DNA from: Arbacia lixula
Lineage: Eukaryota; Echinodermata; Echinoidea; Arbacioida; Arbaciidae
DNA length: 64,000 nt
Direction of reading: 5' to 3'
NCBI GenBank assembly: GCA_963669155.1
Contig: OZ022591.1
Span: 19,071,422 to 19,135,421 of the forward strand
Below, piece after piece: positions 10,753-22,247 of the stretch. Position 1 is the stretch's first letter. Every line of letters begins with the position of its first letter. The notes below the pieces were generated by a model, which was not told the DNA's origin, did no database searches, and saw only the letters and a list, made by a program, of their open reading frames with translations. The translations under genes were made by a program, and so were the position numbers.

Positions 10753-11747
10753 TGCAAGATGCTCCGAGAAGGCTTGTTTGTGAGATATATATATTCCAAG
10801 GGCACAAAGGTAAACAGACACTAAATAGCACGCGTCTTTTTCAGGAGAGCCTGAACAAATCGCAAGAAATCAGCTCCACTCTCTTTTGCGTGCTGAATCC
10901 CTCCAACAAGAGACGTTTCATTTACTCCATATCTCTGTCTGCCCTAGAGTACTGTGAGAAGCTCTGAGAGGCACCAAGGTAGAATCTGCCTGCAAGGTAC
11001 AGCTATCTAATGTACCAAACAAGCAGGCCACAGTTTCAGATCAATTTCTCTTGATCTCAGAATATCATCACAGTGCTGACGTGAGAATAGTTCGCTCGCA
11101 CGCTCTTCCTCTCTCCCCTCGTTCTAGCGTCAACACGGGTAATGTCGTGGTTCAATCATCGTGCATGGCTTACTTACATCCATTCGTAAAAACAAGCGGG
11201 TTTCTACCTGTTGCATAATTCATAGGCTACACCCACACGGTGGCACTACACACTCTGAACCTGTAAACGAAGGAATTTTGGCTGTGATGTATATCCCAGG
11301 CTGGGTTCCAAGCTCAAGACTTGACATCATGGCAGAAAATCTTCACACTCCCAGTCACACAAGAGGATTTTCTGCTATGATGCACAGCAAAACAACGTTC
11401 CACTCAAAACGCTGACATTTAAATTAAAGTGAGAGTGTCACGCAATGCCAAGACAAAGACGGAGGAGAACAACTCACTTCAAGACAATCATGATGAACAA
11501 TTCCTTCCTTCCTTTCCATTCCTGCACTGTAACAACCATACTTGACGTCCAATCTAGTCACAATCTTGAGAAATTCCATACCATAGCAGAATGTCTTCAC
11601 ATCTATATCCTGTGCTGAAAGGTGACATATCCCACACACCGGATGAAAATCATTTGACCCCTTCAATGATTGCATCCGATGATCCAAGCCTTACAAATGA
11701 CACTTCAACTGGCATCCATCAAAAACATGAAGCAAATATGTACTTAC

Positions 11748-11790
11748 CAACACCAATACATGTTCCTAGATAATACCACATCCAACATAT
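11748..11790 (-). CDS. weak candidate 43-nt exon
   Basis: On the minus strand the acceptor CTATATTTGCAG and the donor GTTG|GTAAGTAC bracket 43 nt that are open in at least one frame. Both splice motifs are good, but so short a segment arises easily by chance. Confidence 0.22.
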
Positions 11791-11970
11791 CTGCAAATAT
11801 AGACAATCTCAACCAAACAAGAGCCGTGGTGTTTCCCCTAACTAACTACAGCAGCAGTCGCCCTTTAAATGCAGGTGATTCAAAATCTGAAATCAATAAG
11901 TCCACTTCAAAAGCAATTGCAAATTCCTGTATCAATACTGCTAGTACACCTACCTCTCATTAGAATATGC

Positions 11971-11989
11971 GGGGGGGGGGGGGGGGGGG
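11971..11989. repeat. G19 homopolymer
   Basis: Nineteen consecutive G, followed by a T and GGG. Confidence 0.95.
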
Positions 11990-13097
11990 TGGGAACCCTC
12001 TCAATTTGTTTCTTTGTCTTGCTCCAGCAATCTTGATTCAATCTAGCTCTCCTCAGTACATCTCCCAAGCAGAGCAGTCCTTTCTAGCATGCATACATAT
12101 TCCCAGAGCCTTGACAAGAAGGACCCCCCCCCCACCCCTAATCCACGTGGGACGACGAGACACACATCACTGCATGTACTCACCGCTCTTCAACATTTCT
12201 GCCAACTTGGAATCTACCTCGAGCCCCACTTGGTCACTTGCTACAACGTCACCTTTACTACAACACAAAGCATGCAAATCCATCTTCAGTCACAACTCCA
12301 CGAGCCATGCAAAAAACTTGTAACTAAAATATTCACCCACCACACTTGCCCTCTATCTCAAGACATTCTCCTTCTTCTATCATACTTGGTTGCTTTACTA
12401 TGGTAATTCTCTGCATCAATATTCTGAGTTCATTGTAATGAAAATGACCTCCAACTGTTCAAACTCGATTTGCTAGACTTGAGGTCTGGAGATCACAATG
12501 AGAGGATCTTGGGGCAGGTTGTGTGGAGTTTGACCCGTGCCAAGTCAGGGGGCCTGCTTTTTCCAGACCTTGTGAAAAAAATCTCAGTTTCTCATTTAAA
12601 ACAGGAAATGAATTAATCCTGAAACTTGGACATTGCATTCACAATTCACAACCTGTCTAGCAATGAGTGTGATAGACAATTGACACATTCAAAGTGAGAA
12701 ACATTTATACTTAAAATATTTTATGACACACAACCTTTTATTACATGAAGTGGGCATTCCCTGTATTTTGTTATGGCAAAATTATGATAATTTAATATAG
12801 ACAAAATTGGGACACAAACATGCAAAGTAAGATTGTATATTAACCTTCATAAAGAAATATTGCTTTTAATCAAGTCTGTGTTCTTAAATCTTTCTGATTA
12901 GCTCTCTCCTTTGATGATATCTAATTTTATCTCAAATTTCCGCCAAATACACTTGTAGTCATGGTGACAACTAATTACAAAGGACATCATGACCTAGATT
13001 GTGAGGATTTAATCCCCTCAGAAGTCCAGCCAAGGCCCGTGTTTCAAAACCTCTCCATGATTCCAAGCGACAATGTTTTAATGAAAAAGTAATTGTA
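11990..13097. other. no gene recognised
   Basis: A C10 run lies at 12124-12133. The overlapping open frames at 11967-12406 lack conserved features. Confidence 0.4.
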
Positions 13098-13276
13098 AGA
13101 GAGAGACAGAGAGACAGAGAGACAGCGAGAGACAGAGAGAGACAGAGAGAGAGAGAGAGACAGACAGACAGAGAGACAGAGAGAGACAGAGAGAGAGAGA
13201 TAGAAAGACAGACAGACAGAGGAAGATACAGAGACGGAGACAGAGAGAGATAGAAGTGGAGAGAGTGAGGGAGGGG
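13098..13276. repeat. GA/GACA purine-rich microsatellite
   Basis: Interspersed GAGA and GACA units on the plus strand. Confidence 0.9.
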
Positions 13277-13323
13277 GCTACTTAAAAGGAAACTTAGAGG
13301 ACATTACATCATTTCAAGACAGA

Positions 13324-13338
13324 GGGGGGGGGGGGGGG
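13324..13338. repeat. G15 homopolymer
   Basis: Fifteen consecutive G. Confidence 0.95.
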
Positions 13339-13461
13339 CAAGAGCTATAGATTTCTGTATGACAAAGGCAAGATTTCTCCAGTCTGAGAGTGCTAATCAC
13401 TACATGAGCACAATCTTAGTAAAACCCAACTCACAGAGAAAGGGAGAGGGGTTAGGGGAAA

Positions 13462-13476
13462 GGGGGGGGGGGGGGG
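13462..13476. repeat. G15 homopolymer
   Basis: Fifteen consecutive G, 123 bp after the previous tract. Confidence 0.95.
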
Positions 13477-13695
13477 TGCAGGAAGGGTTTTCACAAATAA
13501 TCCCTCTCCAAATCCCCTCATGGGAAATGAAAAAAAATGAAAGGAGTGGTATTCCAAAGTCTGTACTTTCCCTTCAAACATTGCAGGGGGAAAATTGTTA
13601 TTAAAAAATAAACTAGCTAGTACTGTCATCTCCCCCCTCAATATCCTAAGCAAAAACTCCTGGTTATGCCTGTGAAATGAATAGTGTCACTTCAG

Positions 13696-13897
13696 TATCC
13701 TGACACAGTCGGCTTAATACCAGCAGCCACAGGCCCAGCGAAAAGGCTCATCATATTTTCTCACAAAACAAGCTCGGCTAGAGATGAAATCACAACGGTG
13801 TGCTCAGATTTCATCCTGCAAAGCTACTTTCACAGACTGTTTCGTTTCATGGCTGATACATACAGCTTGCACTGCTACCTGAATTCTACAAAAGTCT
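13696..13897 (+). CDS. weak candidate exon or conserved segment
   Basis: GTGTCACTTCAG| precedes and |GTAAGTAG follows 202 nt that stay open for 67 codons. The start reads YPDTVGLIPAATGPAKRLII and the end ADTYSLHCYLNSTKV. An inverted repeat (GATGAAATCA and TTTCATC) lies inside. It sits on the strand opposite to the better exons and has no family I know. A conserved non-coding element is an equal alternative. Confidence 0.22.
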
Positions 13898-14785
13898 GTA
13901 AGTAGTTTCAATATTGAAAGAATCTAGATGAATAAATTGGACAGATAATAAGCAAACTGCTACGAAAATGTGATCGAAGTGTGATTTATAAACAGGCAAA
14001 AAATATTGCACTACATGAGTTCAGAGCTTTATATTCATCATTTACCGTACAGGAACATGGCTTGTGAAAAAAGTAACATGTGACAATCAGAGATTTAATC
14101 AAAGTTATAATAAACTGTAAATGTTCACAATGTAATGTAATATATAATATGAATCAAGATATTATCATCCTGCAGCAAACATGAATGTTATGTATGAAAA
14201 TGATGACTACTTTTTTAATGCATTGCAAAGTAATATCCCTTCACAATTGCAAAAATAACAGATATAGCTTCAATATTTATGTTTCTTGAGCCTTTAATTT
14301 GATTGAGATAAAGTGTTATTTTCCATTTGAATGTTGTTGCTTTTTCTATACCACATCTGACTACAGTCATGCTCATGTTGACCATCGTACTATACAGAGG
14401 CCCAAAGAGAGAATCATGTCTGAAAATCCCCTTGCCATATGACTTACATGGAAAACAGGTGAACTTGAAGATGTTTACATATAGGGGCACAGATTACCCT
14501 ACTTTTACACTATATTTGTCTATAAACAAGTGAAAATCTGGTAATCTTGGTAGGGAGTTTACTTGACCTTTGAGTGACCCGTGGGATGTGAATGATGAGA
14601 AGTGAGAGGGGACCTGAGGGGACCAGAGGACCGACCGAATCCTGACCGAATCCCGTATCCCACAGACAAACAGATAACCTGGTGATGGAGCTATTACTAC
14701 TACTACATACCCACATACCGATTCACACTATCACAGGTTCCACTAGCTCTTAGCATTCACATACAATATATCCCAATCCAATATA
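13898..14785. other. no feature recognised
   Basis: AT-rich sequence; a TAC trinucleotide run (14694-14706) is the only structure. Confidence 0.4.
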
Positions 14786-14950
14786 TTGAAGGGTTACTAA
14801 ATTAGAAAAATAAGTTTCCACTAATCTATGTAAAATTATCCACTAAAAACGAATTTCACATTTGTTTGCTGCAAGAATGTATCATTTTGAGAAAAATTTG
14901 AACAAACGCACACCTCTGATTGATGTCAGAGAAGCTCATTTGCATAAGTA
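14786..14950. mobile_element. 5' fragment of a long-TIR TTAA MITE (AGGGTTACTAAATTAG family)
   Basis: TTGA (a mutated TTAA) is followed by AGGGTTACTAAATTAGAAAA and then by the arm ending near GATGTCAGAGAAG. This matches the left arms at 46201 and 51389. The core and right arm are missing. Confidence 0.7.
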
Positions 14951-15352
14951 AAAACTCGGCAGGAGTCAGCTGTATACCCTAATGTTAATGTGTATGAACT
15001 CTCACAGTTATAGTTTCGCATACATTTTCAGGAAATGTGAAAATATATATAAGTTCAAAATGCCCGGTTTAGTAGTGACAAGTCTACATTCATTAATTGT
15101 GCATATGCCTCGCACAATTGACAACAGCTGACAAGAAAACATTACTAGAATCTACCTCACAAAACATTCATCTAAAACCTGTAAGTGATTCAGGACCTCC
15201 AAGCTGGAAACTGCAATCAAGAATCTGAAATGTTGACAAACCGGTTTATTGTCAATATAGAAACAAGATGGATGGATAAGGGATGAGGTCTGGTGAAGTG
15301 TGCAGAATCCAAGAGAGAAACCAGGCCAATACCCCTAGCATGGGGAGGCAAT

Positions 15353-15599
15353 AGCCCCATTTATACTCCACAATTAGGATAACGCTGCTTTATTACCGAT
15401 GCACGTCTGTAAGAATTTCTTTTACTAGTACTACTAGGTCTCGATCTGCAAAATAACCGCAAAATAGCCCGAAAAAAGAAGGCAGCAAATACTGCATGAT
15501 TAGAGAGACTTCATATTTGCAGCTATAGGTAATGCATCGACATCATTTCCACAATGGTTGCGCTTCTTTAACAGATAGGTAGCATATATGAATGGGGTT
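15353..15599. mobile_element. AGCCCCATTTATA-type MITE, copy 1 of 2
   Basis: The left end AGCCCCATTTATACTCCAC and the right end ATATATGAATGGGGTT are inverted. The internal landmarks CCGATGCACGTCTGTAAGAA and AACAGATAGGTAGCATATAT recur in the copy at 50064-50504. Confidence 0.6.
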
Positions 15600-16546
15600 C
15601 ATGAGACAACAGGAATACAGTGAGTCGACAAATCCATCTGAATCTAATCATATCAATCAGAATACAGCACGAGACACCTGCTTTGAAAAGAAATCTAGTT
15701 ATGAACGTCCAATTCAAATAAAAGTTTCTTCTTCTGCAAACTATCATTGACTTGTTTCTCTGCATTAAGTGACCTAAAATCAAATTGTCATATGGTTTTT
15801 GTATCTCTTTGAACTGTTTTTTTATTGAAAGAGAAATAAACTGAAATAAAGATTGTCTACAGGTGGTATTTCTGTATACTTTAACTACTAGTTTACATAA
15901 ACGCCAATATCAGTGCCAGACAAGATTAGTTCAACCTACATCCCTTTCTAACAGGGAGATTTTTTGGTCTGAAAGCAATTGCCGATTTCACATATACAGT
16001 ATATGCGAGTAGTGTGAACTGTGAACTTCACTCCTGAGGTAAAGAAAGTTTATTATGCTCAGCTGGGCTTTCACCACTGTTCAATGCATTCGGTGGGTCA
16101 ACAAATTCATCAGTGTTAAGACCTATATATTTTACTTTCTTCATTGGAGGTTCAGCCGCGATTCACCGGAGGTTCACCGATAATTCACCAGGAAACCTGG
16201 TTTGAAATAGGCATATGGGTTTCACTATAATACAACAGTCAACACGAAACCTCACCATAAAAACATAAAGTCAGAACGTTGAGGAAAGAGCTGCTACTGT
16301 AGATGATATAAAGTGCTTTCACATCCATTTCAAATAACATCAATCCAAAATCCAAACTGCCATGGCGAGCTCTGCCATAAATCACAATCACTAACCGCAG
16401 CATCAATCATGCAGAACAAAATACTGTGAGACAGTGATATAAACTATCTAATCGCAGAAATAAGTACCTCTCAATGGAGACATGCACCCATCAATCTCTT
16501 GCTCATGGTCCAGGGAGGGAGAGGGTAGAGAGATCTCCACACTTAC
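15600..16546. other. no feature recognised
   Basis: Unique-looking sequence. A local tandem (GGAGGTTCA) occurs near 16145-16180. Confidence 0.4.
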
Positions 16547-16649
16547 AAGGAAGATGGGGTGTAAAGAACAATCGCTAGAACCCTCATGAGGGGTGTGGAA
16601 GGTGACAGCAGGAGTGACAGTGCACTTGCTGGAGTAGGCTACCAGTATG
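16547..16649 (-). CDS. candidate internal exon, 103 nt
   Basis: On the minus strand a strong pyrimidine-rich acceptor (CTTACTATCTGTCTCTTTGG, then ACCAG|) and a donor CTT|GTAAGTG enclose 103 nt. One frame is open throughout. Its codons are rich in third-position C (GCC TAC TCC AGC AAG TGC). The peptide starts ILVAYSSKCTVTPAVTFHTP and has two Cys. It would enter with one nucleotide of a split codon and leave in phase 0. No family recognised. Confidence 0.4.
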
Positions 16650-16694
16650 CTGGTCCAAAGAGACAGATAGTAAGAAGAGCAGGGGAGGTGGATA

Positions 16695-16706
16695 GGGGGG
16701 GGGGGG
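16695..16706. repeat. G12 homopolymer
   Basis: Twelve consecutive G, about 45 bp upstream of the 16547-16649 exon candidate on its own strand. Confidence 0.95.
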
Positions 16707-16789
16707 TATGCTTGAATAGTAGAGATACCTAACACATTTACCACATGCTAGAAATTAACCCTCATCTCCCTAATCACCGTTCCTGCATT

Positions 16790-16890
16790 GGATTACACCA
16801 CCGCAGTGCCATCGGCTAGGTCCTCCCTCATTCCCCCGCATCGCTCGAGCTGGCCGCGGAATCGCGGCCGCACAGGCGAGCAGATGCCGT
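16790..16890. promoter_or_regulatory. short CpG-rich island
   Basis: CpG density far exceeds the surroundings, with GCCGCGGAATCGCGGC (an inverted repeat) and a GCGGCCGC NotI site. Promoter or enhancer activity is inference. Confidence 0.4.
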
Positions 16891-17020
16891 GTAAAAAGAT
16901 GACATTAAATCGCCATTAAAATCTGATAATTGCATTTATGAAGACGGGAACGGCTGCAAATTAGAATGGCAGAGCAGCGTTTATGAGTTATGACAGAAGC
17001 GCAGAGAGACTGCCTCCCCC
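16880..17020. promoter_or_regulatory. candidate conserved non-coding element
   Basis: About 140 bp without low complexity and with closely packed homeodomain-like words: GACATTAAATCGCCATTAAA, TAATTGCATTTATGAAG, GCAAATTAGAATGG and GCGTTTATGAGTTATGAC. No frame is a convincing exon. The texture resembles deeply conserved developmental enhancers. That judgement is from appearance only, not alignment. Confidence 0.3.
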
Positions 17021-17064
17021 AACACTGATCAATCAACTCTGTTCTGACCATTGGAAATGTGTGT

Positions 17065-17082
17065 GGGGGGGGGGGGGGGGGG
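17065..17082. repeat. G18 homopolymer
   Basis: Eighteen consecutive G after GTGT. Confidence 0.95.
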
Positions 17083-18084
17083 CGTATTCTCCATCCTGTC
17101 CTTCATACATGGTTAGCGTATTCTGTAAAGACACATTACGCAGAAATCAGATATGATTTGTCATCTGCAATGCAGCGATAGCCCTCATATTCAGTGCTAA
17201 CAAGCCTTACACATGCCATTTAATCAGAAAACTAACAAAAATGACCTCCAAAAAAATATAAATGTATACGGTACTCCTCCAAAACGCCTAAATATGTGTG
17301 TCCTTCCACGACATTGGTATTATGAGACTAGGGTGAGTATACCAGTGCAACAAGAACAATTGTAGCTCAATCTTGTCTATGCAACTATTTAAGGAATTAC
17401 TTGATTCCCAATAGATGGATTTAACCTAGAAAACTGCATTGAAACTAGGCTAAGCATACTCCAAAGGAAAGGCTTATCTGGTTTCTACAGGGGTCAAGGA
17501 ATATCCACCTTGTAATATTCTGTGACACACGTATGAGCAATCCCAGATATAGGTAGCAAATCCATTTTTGCAAACTAATTGAAAGGGGCACATCATTTTG
17601 TCAATTCTCATTTTCCTGTTTTTATTGTAATTTTACAATAGGAGAGAAAATAAAAAAACCCAGTTACCTCTTAATTCCTAACCATATGGACACCTCATAC
17701 ACCAAGGCAGAAGATGGGAAAGCAGTGATATCATACATTTTGTGAAACTAGGTAGTTAAGTAGTTGAAAATAAATTGGACCAGTGGGGCGGGCAGGGGTG
17801 GGGGGGGGGGGGGCAAAATTTGCCCCGTCCCCCTCATGCCCATCTGTTACATTTCATACAATGCAATGGAATATAATTGAAACAATAAACACACCAGCAG
17901 CATTCTGTTCTTTGAATTAAAAACAGACATCGTTTTTCAAGAAAAGGATCCACTTTCACCACAGGGCATACCATGGACTAACAAATACAACCAGATGTCA
18001 CCTCTGGATAACAGGCATATAGACCAGCAGTCATGTCTCTACTTTGGCAGGTCAAACTTCAGTGCAAATTTGGAAATAAAATCT
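17083..18084. other. no gene recognised
   Basis: Unique-looking sequence apart from the G tract at 17800. Confidence 0.4.
17800..17813. repeat. G14 homopolymer
   Basis: Fourteen consecutive G after a GGGG-T-rich lead-in. Confidence 0.95.
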
Positions 18085-18510
18085 GCATTCCGGGCGTGTC
18101 AGGCTTACGCGATAATAGATAGGTACGCACCAGTTTTCCCCTTAGCTACGATGTCGTAGCACCGTCTGTTCCTTTGTCGAATGTCACGCCTGGTAATACA
18201 CACAAAGCCCATATTGGCCGCACTCCATCCGGTACAGAATGAATTACGTTTCAAACAATGAGGAAAATAGGACATCCGGCAGTCGTATTTCTGCTCGCGC
18301 AATCATCATTCTGATACCGAGGAACTAAAATGCCTACAGCTCACCTCCTTCAAACGTCAGTCCCAAATCCAAGATGTCGCCAACTCAACCTGCGACTACT
18401 CATCTCCTTATTTCTGTCTTTGAGAAATAAGCGCTAGCGTCTCAATGGACTCGCTCCCCCCGACGGCGCGTCTTGACTCCGCATCGCCATGGATGCAGGA
18501 TCCATCGCAG
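18085..18510 (-). promoter_or_regulatory. CpG-rich block, possible minus-strand promoter/first exon
   Basis: More than twenty CpGs fall in about 425 bp of an otherwise CpG-poor window. On the minus strand GAAGGAG|GTGAGC forms a strong donor (exon edge 18345) after a CpG-rich, stop-containing leader, as expected for an untranslated first exon. Further along, 18131-18189 is open (RDIRQRNRRCYDIVAKGKT) between a TATTACCAG acceptor and an ACTG|GTGCGT donor. GCTACGATGTCGTAGC at 18145-18160 is an inverted repeat. A promoter reading is inference; a conserved element is the alternative. Confidence 0.35.
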
Positions 18511-19574
18511 GCTGAGACTGAAATGCCAGGGGGATGATGGTGGCATCTCAGCCCCTTTCAAGCCTTACAGGTGTGCGTCATCTGATACACACCCCCATTC
18601 TGAGCTTCAGAGTAAGCCCCTTCTACGTAGGTATGACCCAGGATGGATGGAGCGGGGCTGGCTTCATACAGCCTTGGTATTCTAACACAACCACCCACAA
18701 CATCCCACACACTGACAGGGACAGCTTCACAATGACAAACTTGGCAACAGTCAGCTATTTCTGATCCTGGAAATAAGCCATATCAGAAAATAGCAATCTA
18801 TATGCAGCTGAAGGAACTACTAATTGCATGGGGGGGGGGGGGAGGGTCCATAGCAAATCTTCTTGAAAACTTGTATGATTTTATAGGAAAATGATACATA
18901 GATGTATCAGCTCAAAGGCAATGATGAAGATGAAGAATGCTATGGAACCTGCAGATGGAGGATAAATTCTTAATGCCTCATTGGTGCAGTTTTGCACAAT
19001 AAATACACACTCACCCATTACAGCGACTGCTGTAATTTTGTAACTTTAGTCTCATGAATCCCTGCATACATAAACCATTCCATCAAAATAAAACATTTAA
19101 GGAAAAGGAAAGGAAATTCAGATAAAAGTATCACTACCTCCCCCACAATAAAAATATACCTATGGCAAGAGGACTACTCCTATTTTCTTCCTTCAGGCAT
19201 TTTTTTTTAGTTCAAATAAATATTTTATTTCTTTGTAGATTATAGATCACTTTGAAAGGTTATGATATGCTAATTCCTAATTGGTATTACTATTTATAGC
19301 AACGTTCTTATCAAAGCTACACAGGGGATGTTTTACTGGACCCAGAAGCTTCATCGACCACAAGTGGCAAAATAGCTTGCTAGTTTGTGAACTTTCATCA
19401 ATCCAAAATTTAGCACAAATCAAAGAACTTCCAACATGCAACAGTGTCAGTATGCATAAGGCAGAAGCTGTACTGTAGATGTAGTTGTAGTTGGCGGCAT
19501 ATCAGCCCTGATGTGAGCAGAAAAAAATAGCAGCCTTTTTAAATTTTTTATCTACCTGTAATGAATGATGTGAT
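18511..19574. other. no gene recognised
   Basis: A G13 tract lies at 18830-18842. The remainder is unremarkable. Confidence 0.4.
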
Positions 19575-19935
19575 TTCAACTTCGGGCTTATTTCCCAGGT
19601 CAGCAAATGTTAGCTATTTCATCAGCTTTTGGCTAATACCAACACACCTACAGAGGGGACACATATACCCTGGGTATAACAGATATCAATGGCAGTAAAC
19701 AATACAATCACACTATGCCTACATTACTACATGGATGTTGCATATATACACAAAGGCAAATGTTCAAATTTTAACTTCAGGCTTATTTCCCAGGTCAGAA
19801 TTAGCTGGCTATTTTATCAGTTTTGGGGTAGTGCAAACACACCTAGAGAGGGGATACAGCGGTAATCAATAGCAGTAATCAATATAATAACACTATGCAT
19901 ACAGTGCATGTTGCAAATGTACGCACACAAAGAAC
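19575..19935. repeat. tandem duplication, period about 195 bp
   Basis: AACTTCGGGCTTATTTCCCA at about 19578 recurs as AACTTCAGGCTTATTTCCCA at about 19773. Both copies continue through AACACACCTA.AGAGGGGA, GGCAGTAA.CAAT and ACACTATGC.TACA. The AACTTCAGGCT start matches the inner arm of the GCTAGC-family MITE at 20469, so the duplicated unit includes half such an element. Confidence 0.7.
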
Positions 19936-20468
19936 CATGTCCACATTCCTTGTCCCTTGGCTCATCTTCAAGGTATTGATGACACAAGCAGATAAGAGAT
20001 GATATGCTTGTCTAGTGTAACTGATTATGAGATAATAAAGTTTATCACCATCCAAGCATTCCTTATTAAAGGGAGCCATTAGTATGATGATTCATTTACA
20101 AATTGACTGCGTTGTGCAAGGAATAGCAGCAAAAGACACTCTTAGTTAACCTTTTGTGTGGTACATTATACTGTTATCCATCACAGTGCTATGAACATAT
20201 AACAAGGTGTGAAGATTTATATCAGAAGTATTGCATCTGTGTAGGACAATAGAGAGCAATTACAAAGACTTATGTTAATTAGTAATATCCATCATTTGAA
20301 TTATAGGTTCCTATGGGACAGGCCCATATACCTTCAACAACTAATTCATTATTGGAAACAGAGAGTGATCATGACTTTCTAGACATCAAATGAATGAAGC
20401 CAGCTCATGTTCCATAAGAGAAATGTCACCAATTGTCTTCTACGAGACTAGAATATGAACCAGTAGGG
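19936..20468. other. no feature recognised
   Basis: AT-rich unique-looking sequence. Confidence 0.4.
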
Positions 20469-20919
20469 GCGTCTTCATTGGCCCGATGTGGTGAAATAGC
20501 TTGCTAGTTCCGATCAGGTTATAGCCTAGCCAGATCACGAAATAGCTAGCTATTTGCGTCTTCATTAGCCAAATCAGGCAAAATAGCTAGCTATTTGGTC
20601 GAGAAAATTAATTTCCCAAAAAAGCTTGGGCTAGCTCTGAGCGTCTTCATTTGCCTGAAAATGTCTTGATCCCGGCATGCATCAGCACGCATGAGACATT
20701 TTTTACATAGTAGGTTTTTATACGTGCATGAATGCGAGCTCACAACCTGCATTACTGCACACTGCATTATGTGCGAACATCGTGATAATTTATGCATCCC
20801 GAGTTTCAAGCTTACGTATCCCGAGTTTCGAGCTAATGATGGCACGATTGCAACTTCAGGCTAGATCCCCGGATCAGCAACTAGCTCGCTATTTCGTCTG
20901 GTCGGGCTAATGAAGACGC
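20469..20919. mobile_element. GCTAGC-family MITE with internal repeats
   Basis: GCGTCTTCATTGGCCCGATG at the left is inverted at the right (..GGTCGGGCTAATGAAGACGC). AATAGCTAGCTATTT occurs twice near the left arm. GCGTCTTCATT recurs at about 20547 and 20641, so the terminal motif is iterated. A related element lies at 56589-57138. Confidence 0.7.
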
Positions 20920-21550
20920 ACATACAGAGGATAATGACCAGATGAGTATTGGAGGAAATTGTGATTAGATCCTGAACAACAATGAGGCAGAAATTCATCC
21001 CCCGGGAGGGCAAGCTCTCCATGATTTAGAAATTGTTGCATGATGATTTCCTGCTTGGCTTTCACTGCACAACCTGTTAGTCGGCACTTCAAACACATCG
21101 TCAGATAGGATAGGATGAAGTAATAGTTATCATCATCACTAATCCCTAGTGTACTGTAATGAAAACTAGTGTCGCTCATCAATAAATATAATGAAGAGAA
21201 GTTTGATGGACCAGAAGAAAGAAACAAAGGAAAGAAAGAAGCAGCAGAAGAAGAGAACAAAATATATGAAGAGGATGAAAAAGAGAATGTAGAGGAGAAA
21301 AAACAAGATCAAGGAGTATATGGTAATATCGATGAGAAAACAATTAAAGTAGACATAAAACTATCAAAAAGACAACAAAATCATTAAGGTAAATTTAAGT
21401 ATATCGTAGAATTGGGGGAATAAAAAAAATGCCATCTTGCGGTCTCTCTCTCTCTCTCCTACTGACTAGGAATTTGTTCAACAAATGAAAGAAATAACCT
21501 CAAAACAATAGTCCTTATCAACTGTACCACAGCAGAGTTGTGAGAAGTAA
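20920..21550. other. no gene recognised
   Basis: A purine-rich stretch at 21190-21310 yields a Lys/Glu-rich 72-codon frame that I do not accept as a gene. Confidence 0.4.
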
Positions 21551-21640
21551 TTCAAGGGATAGTTCACCCTGAAGTTAAGTTGGTTTTAATAAAAGCAGAT
21601 ACCTGAAAGAAGGTTTGACGAAAATCCGTTACAGTTACAC
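21551..21640. mobile_element. 5' fragment of AGGGATAGTTCACC-family MITE
   Basis: TTCA (mutated TTAA) is followed by AGGGATAGTTCACCCTGAAG and the TAATAAAAGCAGA and AAGGTTTGACGAAAAT blocks typical of the family. It stops before the core. Confidence 0.7.
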
Positions 21641-21802
21641 ATAGCAGTGTCTCTCTCACAAGATCCACCTGGCTAAATAGTCACATTAATCTTGCATCAA
21701 AACCAGTTCAATATCTACAAAGAATGAGATTCACAGCAGAATCGGTGAAACACCCTCTCATGGGAACCACTGAACAGATTGCATGAGGGAATCAAAGTTC
21801 TG

Positions 21803-22247
21803 CCAAGATACTATCCAAGGCTCTTCCTAGCTTCTTAAGATGATGAGTGGACCAAGATACTATCCAAGAATCTTGCTAAGTTCTTAAGATGATAAGTGGA
21901 CCAAGATACTATCCAAGGCTCTTCCTAGCTTCTTACGATGATAAGTGGACCAAGATACTATCCAAGAATCTTGCTAGGTTCTTAAGATGATAAGTGGACC
22001 AAGATACTATCCAATGATCTTGCTAGCTTCTTACGATGATGAGTTGACCAAGATACTATCCAAGGCTCTTTCTAGCTTCTTAAGATGATGAGTGGATCAC
22101 GATACTACCCAAAGCTCTTCCCAGCTTCGTAATATGTGTGGACCAAGATACTATCCAAGGCTCTTTCTAGCTCCTTAAGATGATGAGTGGACCAAGATAT
22201 ATGTGCTATCTAAGGCTCTTGCTAGTTTCTTACTTGATGACTGGACG
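21803..22247. repeat. 49-bp minisatellite, about 9 copies
   Basis: CCAAGATACTATCCAAGGCT begins units at 21803, 21852, 21901, 21950, 21999 and 22048, exactly 49 bp apart. The last units are more diverged. Alternate units differ in register-specific bases (AGGCTCTTCCTAGC versus AGAATCTTGCTAGG), which suggests duplication of a 98-bp dimer. No coding frame survives. Confidence 0.9.

Noticed and set aside
10521-10967. 148-codon plus-strand frame
   Set aside because: It overlaps a minus-strand exon candidate with a better splice signal, and its peptide shows no recognisable feature.
21169-21387. Lys/Glu-rich 72-codon frame
   Set aside because: Follows from a purine-rich stretch, with no splice or start support.
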